Of a stretch of DNA of 64,000 bases, positions 13,709 to 23,859 are shown piece after piece. Location of the stretch: the NCBI GenBank assembly GCA_018296165.2, contig JACKQL020000021.1, positions 372,001-436,000 of the forward strand. Direction: 5' to 3'. This DNA comes from Termitomyces sp. T153. Taxonomy: Eukaryota > Basidiomycota > Agaricomycetes > Agaricales > Lyophyllaceae. The number at the start of each line of letters is the position of its first letter. Within the stretch, counting starts at the first letter, position 1. A model generated the notes under the pieces. That model worked only from the letters and a program-made list of their open reading frames with translations. It was not told the origin of the DNA and made no database searches. A program made the translations under genes and the position numbers.

Positions 13709-14895
13709 TGTCAGAAGACCCGTCCCCTGGACCCCCGCACATCATCCAGCAACCTCCCGATTCCCCCAAACCCCTGATGCTCCACCAAACTTCTGCCCAT
13801 GCCCCATGCCTATTTTGGTTAGCCCCGATGCAACCTCGGCTAACTTTGACGGCCCCCTGGCCAACTTTGACACCTTCCCTGCAGCCACTGACACTTACCC
13901 TGGATCTCCTGAACCCTGAGAACCACCCCCGCTGTTCCCGATCTTTGCCACCCATCATCAACTCAACACCCTGGTTCCTCCAACCCATTCCGGAGTATCA
14001 TGACAACCTCAGGGCAACCCGCGTTCCCAAATGATCCCAACAACGTATCAGCATGGCCCAACCCTCGATCACAACCAACACCCGCCCACTCCGTCGAGCT
14101 CTGCCAAGCTCCGCAGCCGCAGCCGACGTACCCCAAAGTTCTCCGGTAGTCAGTATATAAGATGTCAAGTAGCTCTTCGTACTCTAGTCTTGATATTGCT
14201 TAACGTTACCTATAGTCTGATTGTTTCCTTCTTGTGTTTTGCGTTTTGTGTTTTGTGTTCCGTTTTCCTTACTCTCAGTCTCCCAGTCTTATCTCAGTCT
14301 CCCGGTCTTATCTCAGTCTCCCGGTCTTATCCCAGTCTCCCAGTCTTGTCTTGTCTCCATTTTGTTATTATTCTCGTTATTGTTTCGTATCTCCACTCGA
14401 ATCTACTCTTGTTCCATATTGACTCCATTTCATTTCGTCCGATGCTGTCTCGGTGACTCTGTCTGGCTGTTGTGCCCAAGTCTTCCTCAACCTTAACAAC
14501 CTCATGAACTCCGCGATTACGATTACGAACCCCGACACTCTTTCACCAGGTCCAAACCTTGCTCTTTGCTCAGTCCCGGACTCCATCAACCCCAATTGAT
14601 CTCCCATCAAACCCCAGCTCCGCTCCCATTGATCGTGTAGCTGCCTACTCCTTTGTGTCCGCGAATCTCCATATGGTCTTCTGCCTGAACCCCGCCAAGC
14701 CTGTCCCATTTCCTCACAATCTGACTTCTCCGGACCTCCCCAGATCTGTCCGGATCACATCCCACCGACTATCCGCACAAGCCATCAGTGCCCAGAATGC
14801 TTTTGAGTGTTTGGTTGCCAGTGCAAGGGGATCACACCCGCCTAGTAAGGACTCGCCCAGTGCAGCTGAGCCCCCGAGGTCAGTGGAACCTGACA
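13709..14895 (+). repeat. 5' LTR of the left-arm element (1187 bp)
   Basis: Ends TGTCAG...CCTGACA. U3 has two copies of the 21-bp GCTAAC/GCCAAC unit (from 13838). R/U5 has four ~19-bp TCTCAGTCTCCCGGTCTTA-type units (about 14273-14350). It differs in both repeat counts and at scattered sites from the 3' LTR, so the insertion is not brand new. Confidence 0.92.
14154..14197 (+). promoter_or_regulatory. Retrotransposon TATA box and predicted transcription start
   Basis: TATATAA at 14154-14160 lies 32 bp upstream of A14186. The motif AGTCTTGATATT (14186-14197) is the expected 5' end of the transcript. The same pair occurs in the 3' LTR (20009-20016 and 20041-20052). Confidence 0.8.
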
Positions 14896-14896
14896 T

Positions 14897-14908
14897 AATA
14901 TCAAGACT
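14897..14908 (+). promoter_or_regulatory. Self-complementary primer-binding site
   Basis: AATATCAAGACT, one base inside the 5' LTR, is the exact reverse complement of AGTCTTGATATT at the predicted RNA 5' end (14186-14197). The pairing stops at the predicted start site. No tRNA 3'-CCA complement (TGG) is present. This is the layout known for the self-primed Tf1/sushi chromoviruses. Confidence 0.85.
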
Positions 14909-17860
14909 CTACCTTACCCTGTCCGTGATGCCCACATTATCTCTGCACACACAATCAAATAACTCTGATGTCTATGGTCTACCCATGCCTGGAAACCCTT
15001 ATGATTCATATGGCCCTGCCCAATTTGCTGAGGGACATTGAGTCGCGGATCCAATACCAAACGTCCCCTCCGCTCCGGTTACATCCATACATGGCTCCCC
15101 CCACGGACACCCTCCCCAACTCACACCCAACCTCCAACCCCTCACGCAAACCGTCAAATCATCCCCCACCCCACCCTTACCCTCTCCGCCAACTCCATTC
15201 CCTCGCACAAAGTTGACTCCAACGTCACCCAAAGAACAGCATTCCAAAACCTGGCGACCATCCAACCAAATGAGCAACAAAGTCTCTGACACCACGCCAA
15301 CTCCCTGACAAACAATAACGCCAACCCGCCGCAAAACTGTCACCTATTGCGCGAAGGATCGCCAGCCACGATGAGACCACTGAGAACGTGCTTCCCCAAA
15401 GCCCACCTGTGGATCCACTGACCCACTAGCAACCCCACAGACTGACAAATGTGACTAATCACCAACAACATCACGGAACCCTACTATCAACCACCCGACC
15501 CTCACCCCAATCACCCCCGAGGAACTATGCCCTCCAACAACTAGCCCTGAAACCACCAAAATCAAGCTCAAACCCCACAACCCCCAACAACAGAGCAAGA
15601 ACCCCAGACCTAGGCTATGCTCCAACCCCAGAACCTGCTTCCGGACCTCGGTTGATTCGGCCATCCACTCCGCCCAACAAATAAAGGGGCCCCAACACCT
15701 CTGACCCGACCCCAACAACCCCAGAACAAGACCAAGACATCCCCAAGCCTCTAGATGGTCAGGAAAAGAATGGCTACGCACCCTCCACCCCGCTGCCTAA
15801 AGCACAGCCCCAAAGTTAACGAGGAGAACCACGGCACCCCACTCTCAACAAGGGATAACTCCAGACCGCACCGCTATTTCACCACCTTCCCCCACACAAT
15901 CCAGAACCCCTGACAATGAGGACCCTGAACACCAAACCTCCCTGCATGCCACCCCCGAACCTAAACTCCACCACCAGACTCCACCACCTCCCACGAAGGA
16001 ACCCCCAGCATAGGAGCCACCCTGAACTAACTATAGGAAAGAGGACCCTATACAAAGTAGTTCCCCTAAGTACTCTGAATTCGCTGACATGTTCATATAA
16101 GGGAGGGAGAAGCCCCACCATCATCCAGAGAACGTCGATCAGCCGCTCAAGCGACCTGACAACCCAAAGGGCACATGCTCCGATATCCTTAAAGGACCTC
16201 CCCCACCTGGCTCGACGACCCAAACAACCCCGCGCCAGCCCAAAACTGCCCGACCCACCCCTCTGACCCCCTCTGAACCCCTCGACACAGCTCTGGACCC
16301 TGGCAACACGACTCCAGGGCCTCCGCTCTGAATATGACATTTCATCAAGGGGACTTACAGTGCCAACCCAACAACAATGCCCCAGTAGCCCCAACTCCAC
16401 AACATAAATCACCACCCACTCCGAATCCTGCCCCTATGCCAGAATATGTCCGTCAAACAGGGGACCACATCATCGGAGCATCCAGAAGCAAGCCACATAT
16501 GAAGTATCCTCTTTGGAGTACCCAGAAGCAGGCCACATGCGAAGTAATCTCTCGGAGTACCCTAAAGGTTGCTGATGCCTTCCCCAAGAAGCGAGCGGTG
16601 CCTCTCCCTACTGCCACCCCCGCATTTGCAACAAATCTCCGGGCCGCTCCAGAACATGAATGAAGAGTTGCCTCAACCCTGCCATGACTCCTGGGGAGTC
16701 CCACTCCAGTGCCTCCCTGCGACTGACCTCCCTGCCGCCCCCCAACAATTGTGAACAACCATCTTCCCCCATCCAAGCTCAGCTCCAGGAGCCACCGCCA
16801 CTCCTGCGTGACAACTCCGCTGCTCTGCAAAAAACCCCACACTGGAGCTCCCCCTCCGATTTGCGACACAACCCCACTCATAAGTTAAGACCCAACCCCA
16901 ACTCCCGCATCAGCTCCGGACCCCTGGTACTCGCGCTTGGAACTGCGGACCAACAAAATGCACCTCAGACCCCTTCCTCCGCCTGCACCTCCCCCAAAGC
17001 CAACACAACCAACAAACCCCCACCGAGTGACCATTGTGTCAACTCCGGGACTGCCCACTTCTTCTCCGATGAAGAAACCACCAACCCCCAGGAAGAAACA
17101 ACCCTCGGAATGAGCCCCAAAGCATCTCCGCTGAGGCAAGCCATTCCCCGACCAACCCCCGCGCTGCCCCTGCCCAAAAGAAACATCCACCAACACAACT
17201 CCAACAGACCTCCAAACTCGAGGGAGTGTTAGAAATACATAAAACCCCTCTGTCCGTCTCGGGACTTACCTTTGGTCAGGAAAGCAATGTCACGTAGATG
17301 ACCCGGAACCTCAAATTTCGGCCCCGGACCCAAAGGAACTGGTTGGGACTGATCACCCTACATCCTGCCCCCTCGGTCATCGACACTCCGGAGCACACCA
17401 AAGCACCACTCGAACATGCCCGCCCACAGATGCAATACTCCAGAACATGACCTCGACCCGGACCAACTATGCCGCAAGGACGAACCTTGCCCCACTGACC
17501 CCCACCAATGAAGAGGGCCCGCCGCCTTTGCCACCAGCATTGGCACAAGGGCCAGATCACGGGAAGACCTCCGTCCCCCCCGCCAACTGCACTGCCAAGA
17601 AAACCAAAGCCCCGAACCCGCTGGGCACCGTGAAAGATTTGAGGGTCTGCCCTCTGGTACCAATATGGCGCATGTCCCCACCGCAGACTAAAGAAAACCC
17701 CTACACCCCTGGTCGGAAATTCCGAGAATTGAACTCAATAACACCACCCCAAAATGCCACGGAACTCCACAGGAGAACTCCCACCACTCCCGCTGAACCT
17801 CGGGAGCCCTCCCTGCGATGCCCCACCCCATCCCGACAAACCCCAGGACTAGCCAGCACA
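14909..17860 (+). other. C-rich non-coding interior of the left-arm element
   Basis: Nearly 3 kb without any retroelement protein motif on either strand. Open frames here (for example 16660-17232) are low-complexity Pro/Ser/Thr translations of C-rich DNA, and their mirrored copies differ little because the arms are almost identical. This segment appears to replace gag-pol in the non-autonomous form. Confidence 0.6.
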
Positions 17861-18085
17861 GATGGCACTAGCAGGCATAACCCCCACCTCTGGATTCACT
17901 AGGGATTCAACTCCCACTCACACCCCTGCATGCTTTGCTTACTTCACCCTCCTACAAACTAAAACCTCACTTCACATGCCCAGGGACCAAGAAAGGGACA
18001 TGTTTGCGTACAAAAATGATATATATACAAAAGGCGAGGGAGGCAGCAAGTCCAAGAGCAACAAGAAACAAGGCCCGCACCCATC

Positions 18086-19270
18086 TCACTCCCTTCCCGG
18101 ACCCCCCAGCAACCCTACCCCCAGGTCAACTTCCATCTGGGCCCGCACCACCGCTAAGACCTCTGCCAACCCTGGGAATGCCTCCCCCGTGTCAGCTGCC
18201 ACCTCCCACCATGACCCCGGGGCCACCGCATTGCATCGCCGATGCCCCGCCAACAACCTCTCCAATTGTGCCATCCCCTGCTGCAACTCTGGAGGCTGAA
18301 CTGCGGACCCCTGTGTCAACCCGTCCTGAATTGACGCAAATGCCGCAGAGGCACCGTCTAAGAGGACCCAATGCTCCCGCACCCAGCCTAAACCCAGAAA
18401 ATGAACTGTCAATAACAAACGGAGGAACGGGAGGCAACTCACGGAGGATTCCCGTGCGCCCTGAAGCGGCCTCGTTGGCCAACCAGTCCTCCCTCCACCT
18501 CGCTGCCTTCAGCTCCGCCCACAATGCATCCCCCTCCGGAACTCGTCCCCGCCCCTCCGCTTCTCCTGTGGGCTGCCCCTCCATCTGCGTCAGATGCTCC
18601 CGCAAGCCCCACACCTCTAACGCTCGCTCCATCGCCACGCACACCAATGTGTTCCTTTCCCGTTCCATCGCCTCTTTCTCCATCCACGCCACGTCACGGT
18701 CCTCCCTCGCCTGTCGGAGCTCACCCTCCCGTACTGCCAATGATGTTGTCAAAGCCTCCACCTGCTTGCAAAGGAAGACCTCTGTGATTGAAGGAATAGG
18801 CATGGGGGGACTCAACAACCGTTCTGAGGGAACACCTGGGGTAGGAGAAAAGAGGAGAGACTCCGGAGGCCCCACCGATGGCTCGCACCCACGTGGCCTC
18901 TTGCTGGGTCCCGCCCCCAAGGGCGGGGAGGCTCAATGCTTCCCACGAATCACTGCCAAGGACGCCCCCTTTTCCCGACCACCCTGCAAAAGCCCCGCCT
19001 TCCCCGCAGACTGCCCCATGCTCCCCTCCTTTGGCAATGCGGGATGAAACTTGGTCTGCTTCGGGACCCCCAGAAAATCCACCACCACCACCATGGATGA
19101 CTCTACAAAAGCCCTGTCAATCATCCCAAAAAGACAAGTCGACACCACTTATGACTCCGGTCCCTGACACTAGCGCAGTGCCGATGCTCAAACTCCTCCC
19201 CTCCACTGTCATACACCACCACCTTGTCCAAATCGGTGGGAGAGACTACTGGAATGCTGGGGGAAGACAT
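18086..19270 (-). pseudogene. Antisense coiled-coil gene in the LTR element (left-arm copy)
   Basis: Transcribed opposite to the element. From ATG 19270 (MSSPSIPVVSPTDLDKVVVYDSGGEE) the protein continues, after a frameshift near 19130, through a VDFLGVPKQTKFHP segment and a basic stretch with GAGPSKRPRG. After SPPMPIPSITEVFL comes a long Glu/Arg coiled coil (VEALTTSLAVREGELRQARE, on to about 18560). A 55-nt GT-AG intron (18388-18442) joins this frame in phase to WVREHW...LLGGPGRE and a stop at 18086. The layout resembles coiled-coil proteins I recall as abundant 'hypotheticals' in mushroom genomes. Lesions: the frameshift and a TGA near 18933 where the other arm has CGA. Function unknown. Confidence 0.65.
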
Positions 19271-19469
19271 GATGAAATTTGGGAAATCCCAGGGTACATC
19301 CAGGGCTTTTAATTGATTGAGGAGAACCCTGATGAAGCGGCAGCCGCGCTTCGACTTTGTCTCCCATGCCACTATCACTTGCTGCAGATTGATCAATATT
19401 GCTTGGCTTCGACTCCCACGCCCTGCCGATCCCTGTCCTGCTCCCCACGTCTCGAAGGGTCTCGACGCT

Positions 19470-19481
19470 GAAGGGGGGTGA
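19470..19481 (+). promoter_or_regulatory. Polypurine tract
   Basis: GAAGGGGGGTGA directly precedes the 3' LTR, the position of the plus-strand primer of LTR retrotransposons. The complementary run is seen at the matching place in the right-arm element (27262-27273) and in the spacer relative (23569-23582). Confidence 0.85.
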
Positions 19482-20730
19482 TGTCACAACCTGTCCCCTG
19501 GACCCCCGCACATTGTCCAGCAACCCCCCAATTTCCCAAAACCCCCAATGCTCCGCTGAACTTCTGCCCATGCCCTGTGCCTATTTTGGTTAGCCCCGAC
19601 ACAACCCCAGCTAACTCTGATGCCTCCCTGGCTAACTCCGATGCCTCCCTGGCTAACTCCAATGCCTCCCCAGCTAACTCCGATGCCTCCCCGGCTAACT
19701 CCGACAGCCCCCTGGCCAACTTCAACGCCTTTCCCGCAGCCACTGACACTTACCCTGGATCTTCTGAACCCCAAGAATCACCCCCACTGTTCCTGATCTT
19801 TGCCACCCATCATCAACTTGACACCCTGGTTCCTCCGACCCATTCCGGAGTATCACAACAACCTCGGAGCAACCCGCATTCCCAAATGATCCCAACAACG
19901 TATCAGCGCGGCCCAACCCTCAATTGCAACCGACACCCGCCCTCTCCATCGAGCTCTGCCAAGCCCCGCCGCCGCAGCTGACGTACCCCAAAGTTCTCCG
20001 GTAGTCAGTATATAAGACGTCGAGTAGCTCTTTGTACTCTAGTCTTGATATTGCTTAATGTTACCTATGTCTGATTGTTTCCTTCTTGTGTTTTGCGTTT
20101 CGTGTTTTGTGTTCCCTTTTCCTTACTCTCAGTCTCCCGGTCTTATCTCAGTCTCCCGGTCTTATCCCAGTCTCCCAGTCTTGTCTTGTCTCCATTTTGT
20201 TATTATTCTCGTTATTGTTTCGTATCTCCACTCGAATCTACTCTTGTTCCATATTGACTCCATTTCATTTTGTCCGATGCTGTCTCGGTGACTCTGTCTG
20301 GCTGTTGTGCCCAAGTCTTCCTCAACCTTAACAACCTCATGAACTCCGCGATTACGATTACGAACCCTGACACTCTTTCACCAGGTCCAAACCTTGCTCT
20401 TTGCTCAGTCCCGGACTCCATCAACCCCAATTGATCTCCCATCAAACCCCAGCTCCGCTCCCATTGATCGCGTAGCTGCCTACTCCTTCACGTCCACGAA
20501 TCTCCATATGGTCTTCTGCCTGAACCCCGCCAAGCCCGTCCTGTTTCCTCGCAATCTGACTTCTCCGGACCTCCCCGGATCTGTCCAGATCACATCCCAC
20601 TGACTATCCACACAAGCCATCAGTGCCCAGAACGCTTTTGAGTGTTTGGTTGCCAGTGCAAGGGGATCATGCCCGCCTAGTAAGGACTTGCCCAGTGCAG
20701 CTGAGCCCCCGAGGTCAGCAGAACCTGACA
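19482..20730 (+). repeat. 3' LTR of the left-arm element (1249 bp)
   Basis: Starts TGTCACAACC, ends CAGAACCTGACA. U3 contains a 21-bp minisatellite (GCTAAC units at 19610, 19631, 19652, 19673, 19694 and GCCAAC at 19715). TATATAAG is at 20009-20016. Only three 19-bp R units remain, against four in the 5' LTR. Confidence 0.92.
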
Positions 20731-20735
20731 AACTC

Positions 20736-21796
20736 ATCCTCACATCCACTATCATTGTCAGTTTTGAAGTCTGCTTCCTCACTCAAATCTGACACAGATT
20801 GTTATTCAGGTAGACTGGCTGTGTCTCCCTCTTCTCCTTTGGAGGGGCTTATGGGAGTGGGAGTACCACTATAACTTGGTGAATTTAATAGTATAGTCTG
20901 TGATTGTGTGAGTACATCTGTTTCCTCCTGATGTCCTCCATCTTCAGGGTCAGAGTCTGATACTTATTGTAAGGTGCACAGCCCTTCCTCTTCCAGGCTT
21001 TTGTCAAACTCAAATATTAGTTCTTCCAATTTTCCCAGTGTGCTGGGCTCTATGGGAATCTGGATTTGTCCAATCACTAGGCCCTGGGTAGTATTTCCTA
21101 GTGCCTCACTCTCATCCTTTTGATTTCTTGAAGATTTACATGGATGCTATGGGCTTTGAGACCTGGAAGGTTTCCTGTGGATCATTTTATAGTTTTGTTG
21201 CAGGAACAATTGCAGGAGAAATGACCAGTTTTGCCACACCCAAAGCAACAATTATCAGTTCTATACTTTGCTACCTGTCTATTGCTTAGCCCATTCTGTT
21301 GTTCTGGTTTGTGATCAGGCAGCTTCAAGGTCCCAGGCTTATAGTTAGGATACCTGGATCCCTTTGTATTGTTTTAAACAGATGAGAAGCCTGGAGTACT
21401 GTTGGTCTTTTTGCCTAAGGGGGACCAAGATCAATGATTATGCTAGTGGTTCTGGCCTTTGCCTTCTCCTTGTTTCATCCCATTTACCTCACTGGAGCCA
21501 TTGAGAGGCAGAGGATTGCCAGATCTGACTTCTGAAATTGCAGATTCCAATGTGGATTGCTGCCTTCAATACTTTGAAGTGGGTTGTGCCTTTGTAGGCT
21601 GGGTATACTCCCTGTGGGGATTAACCACAGGGGGCCCACTCTGGTTCTCATTGCTGAAACCAGAAGTGTCTCCACATGTAGTCTGACTGAATTCATGCAT
21701 GCTTGCTTCCAGTCCCAGTGGTGGCCCAGTATCTTGGGATACCAGGGCACAGTTGTGAGTGGGGTATCTATGTTGTAGAGTGTTGTTAGTAGACAT
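20736..21796 (-). pseudogene. Gypsy Gag relic with zinc knuckle; insertion target of the left element
   Basis: From 21796 the minus strand reads MSTNNTLQHRYPTHNC, then the TTCGDTSGFSNENQSGP motif, and further on a CCHC zinc knuckle, CFGCGKTGHFSCNC (about 21210-21252), typical of Gag nucleocapsid. Stops and frameshifts follow. The relic runs up to the AACTC target duplication. Reading across the removed insertion (20731 to 13703) keeps a frame (DSGCEDEL then DDSRLV), so the LTR element landed inside this older element. Confidence 0.65.
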
Positions 21797-22159
21797 TTTT
21801 TATTATACTAACTCATGAGAGGATTTCTTTTGGTTGATCAGACTGGTTGGTTCCATGACACATGCTAATAGAAACTAGAGTAGATAGAACTTTTAGGAGT
21901 TGAAAATATGTAATGCAAGGCTGCCTAATAGGGCAGATGTCAAGTCACATGAGTTTAGAGTCTTGTGAGTGAACTGGAGTAAGTTCTAGGATTGCAAAAA
22001 CCTAAATTATTCTAGCACATCTTTGTTAGGTATATATAGGTAGATGAAAGGTTATGTAAGTGGAGAGAAATATCAAATGAGATAATATAGGTTACTTGAT
22101 AAGAGTCCTAAGAGAATTATTATTTATCAAGAAGCTCCTTCAAGAAATTCAAATGGTCA
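21797..22159. other. No recognised gene
   Basis: AT-rich CpG-poor spacer sequence upstream of the Gag relic. Nothing recognised. Confidence 0.4.
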
Positions 22160-22753
22160 AGACATATCCTAATGCTTCCCAGTTTCTATTCCATAGTGTC
22201 CTCTGCACTCTCATCATCTATTGGTGTCCTCCACCCCCCCTCCATCCAACAAAAACCATGTGTGCATCTAGGAGGAATACAAATGTCAATAGGAGGGATT
22301 CAACTGTTGTTAGGATCAGAGGAGAATCAACATAATGTATTGTCAAGCTGGAGGTGGTGCTAACCCATGCTCAGCAGAGTTGTCCATGGTGGTGGTGGAG
22401 TTGTCTGGAAGTTCTATCCATTTATCCAACTGTAAGAGCTCCAGCATTGTTACTTGCATTTGGCTCACTACACTTGCTCCTTGCCCAACCTTTAGCCATT
22501 TCATGCTTCTTTGACTCTTGCCTGTCACTTGTGTCTGCTTGCCTTCTGTCAGATTTATCTGCAGAATGCTCATCTCCTTACAGCTTGTTTGGTCCTCTAC
22601 CTGTCTGCATCTCTAGCCCACAGCACCCAACCAAGACTCTATATTGTCCTCTGCCACTGTCCAATCCTACCAACACTATTGAGAAACTGTTAACTCTTGT
22701 AGCAGGACTTGAGAGCAGACTAGTAATGCTTGAGTCTGGTCATATGCCCATGC
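22160..22753 (+). pseudogene. Gag N-terminal coiled-coil fragment
   Basis: A plus-strand relic ends in TNTIEKLLTLVAGLESRLVMLES, a coiled-coil phrase typical of the N-terminus of fungal gypsy Gag proteins. It is cut by the LTR that starts at 22754. The upstream part is too eroded to read. Confidence 0.4.
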
Positions 22754-23568
22754 TGTCAGGTTCTGCTGACCACAGGGGCTCAGCTACACTGGGTGAGTCC
22801 TTACTAGGCAGACGCAATGTTCTGTGCTTATAACCTAGCACTCTGAAGATGGTGTGAACTTTGGGTACTTGCAAGGAGAAGCTCAGGGAAGCAGTCTGAG
22901 CAAGTCTGAGATAGTCTAGGGAAGTCTAAGACTAAGTATATTAAACATTGGGCTTGAGTGAGCATTAGGTACAAGTCCATAAGCAAGTGTATGTGCTGAA
23001 AAAGAGATAGATTTGAGGCTAAAATAAGAAATAGAGATGAGACAGGAAAACATAACAGAAAGAAACACAAGACACAGGAAACATTAAGACTTCCATAATA
23101 GATGCTACTCTATGTCTTTATATACTAACTACTGGACCTTCTTTGGGAGTTGAGGATGCAATGGCAGGGCTCATCAGAGCCATGCAGGGTTGATGAGTGT
23201 CAGCTCTGACCAGAGAGTGGGCCATGGTAATACTCTGATAGGAACACAGTCTGTTCTGTAGTTGTCAGGGAACTCCAGAGTGGTTGTGTGGGTCACAAGA
23301 GTGGCTGAATGATGTATGCCTGTGCCAGGGAAGGTGTTGGAGAGGCTCAGGGGCCTTGTAGGTGAGAGGGAGAGCTGAGGAGGTCCACAGGGGATGTGCC
23401 AGGATTTGCCAAAAGGTTGTCAGATTTGCTAAAGAAGTGTTATAGTTAGCTAGGACAGGTACCATGGGTCAACAAAGGTTGAGTGAGTTGGAGGAAGCAT
23501 TGGGGGAGGCTCTAGAGAGGCAGGGTGTCCTGGAAGAAGGTACAGAGGTGTGGGAGTGGGTCATGACA
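22754..23568 (-). repeat. Decayed LTR of the same family, 3' LTR of the spacer element
   Basis: Plus-strand ends TGTCAGGTTCTGCTGACC and GTCATGACA are the family termini in reverse. It is followed by a reversed polypurine tract (TCACCCCCCCTTCAG). At 815 bp it is shortened, and most CpGs are gone. Confidence 0.88.
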
Positions 23569-23859
23569 TCACCCCCCCTTCAGCATTGAGACCCTCAAGG
23601 CACAGGGCATGAGTTGGAAATTGGCAGAGGTTTGGAAAAGCATAAGCAATATTGATCAAACCACAGTGGCAGTAGTGGCATGGGGAACAAAGTCAAAGCA
23701 TGGCTACTACTTATCAGGAGGCTCTTTTTAATCAATCAAAAGGGTTAGATGTACCCCAGTGCTTCCTCCATTCTTCTAATGTCTTTCTCAGCATCTGAAC
23801 TAGCCTTCTTGTCCATTGATTCCCTGACTCCCTCCCTCTCTGACAAGAACTGCATTGAT

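Larger units (their letters stand above)
11082..20730 (+). repeat. Left arm of the large inverted repeat
   Basis: Paired features in this arm and in 26032-35662 have coordinates that sum to 46743-46744, so the arms are almost co-linear reverse complements with very few indels over most of their length. The outer edge is sharp (TTCCAGTTCAAC at 11082 against GTTGAACTGGAA ending at 35662). Identity is close to complete from 11082 to about 17230 but lower at about 17240-17650 and 18500-19000. Beyond about 19945 the arm is matched only by a diverged LTR. Confidence 0.97.
13709..20730 (+). mobile_element. Full-length non-autonomous self-priming LTR retrotransposon (left arm)
   Basis: Two LTRs (13709-14895 and 19482-20730, termini TGTCA...TGACA) bound a 4586-bp interior. 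The 5-bp target duplication AACTC is at 13704-13708 and 20731-20735, so this copy is a genuine insertion. Orientation is set by the TATA box, the primer-binding site after the 5' LTR and the purine tract before the 3' LTR. The plus strand has no gag, protease, reverse transcriptase or integrase. It must therefore be mobilised by a related element. A spliced antisense gene occupies the 3' part. The interior tail matches the decayed chromodomain-bearing relative in the spacer. Confidence 0.9.

Noticed and set aside
14896..14920. tRNA-primed primer-binding site
   Set aside because: No TGG (CCA complement) next to the LTR. The sequence instead pairs exactly with R of the same element.
14031..19981. 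Many plus- and minus-strand ORFs of 60-260 codons in the LTRs and C-rich interior (for example 14559-15041, 16660-17232, 17935-19047)
   Set aside because: Low-complexity Pro/Ser/Thr or Gly/Val translations of biased sequence, overlapping on both strands, several crossing LTR borders. No domain is visible. Only the phased two-exon antisense gene was kept.
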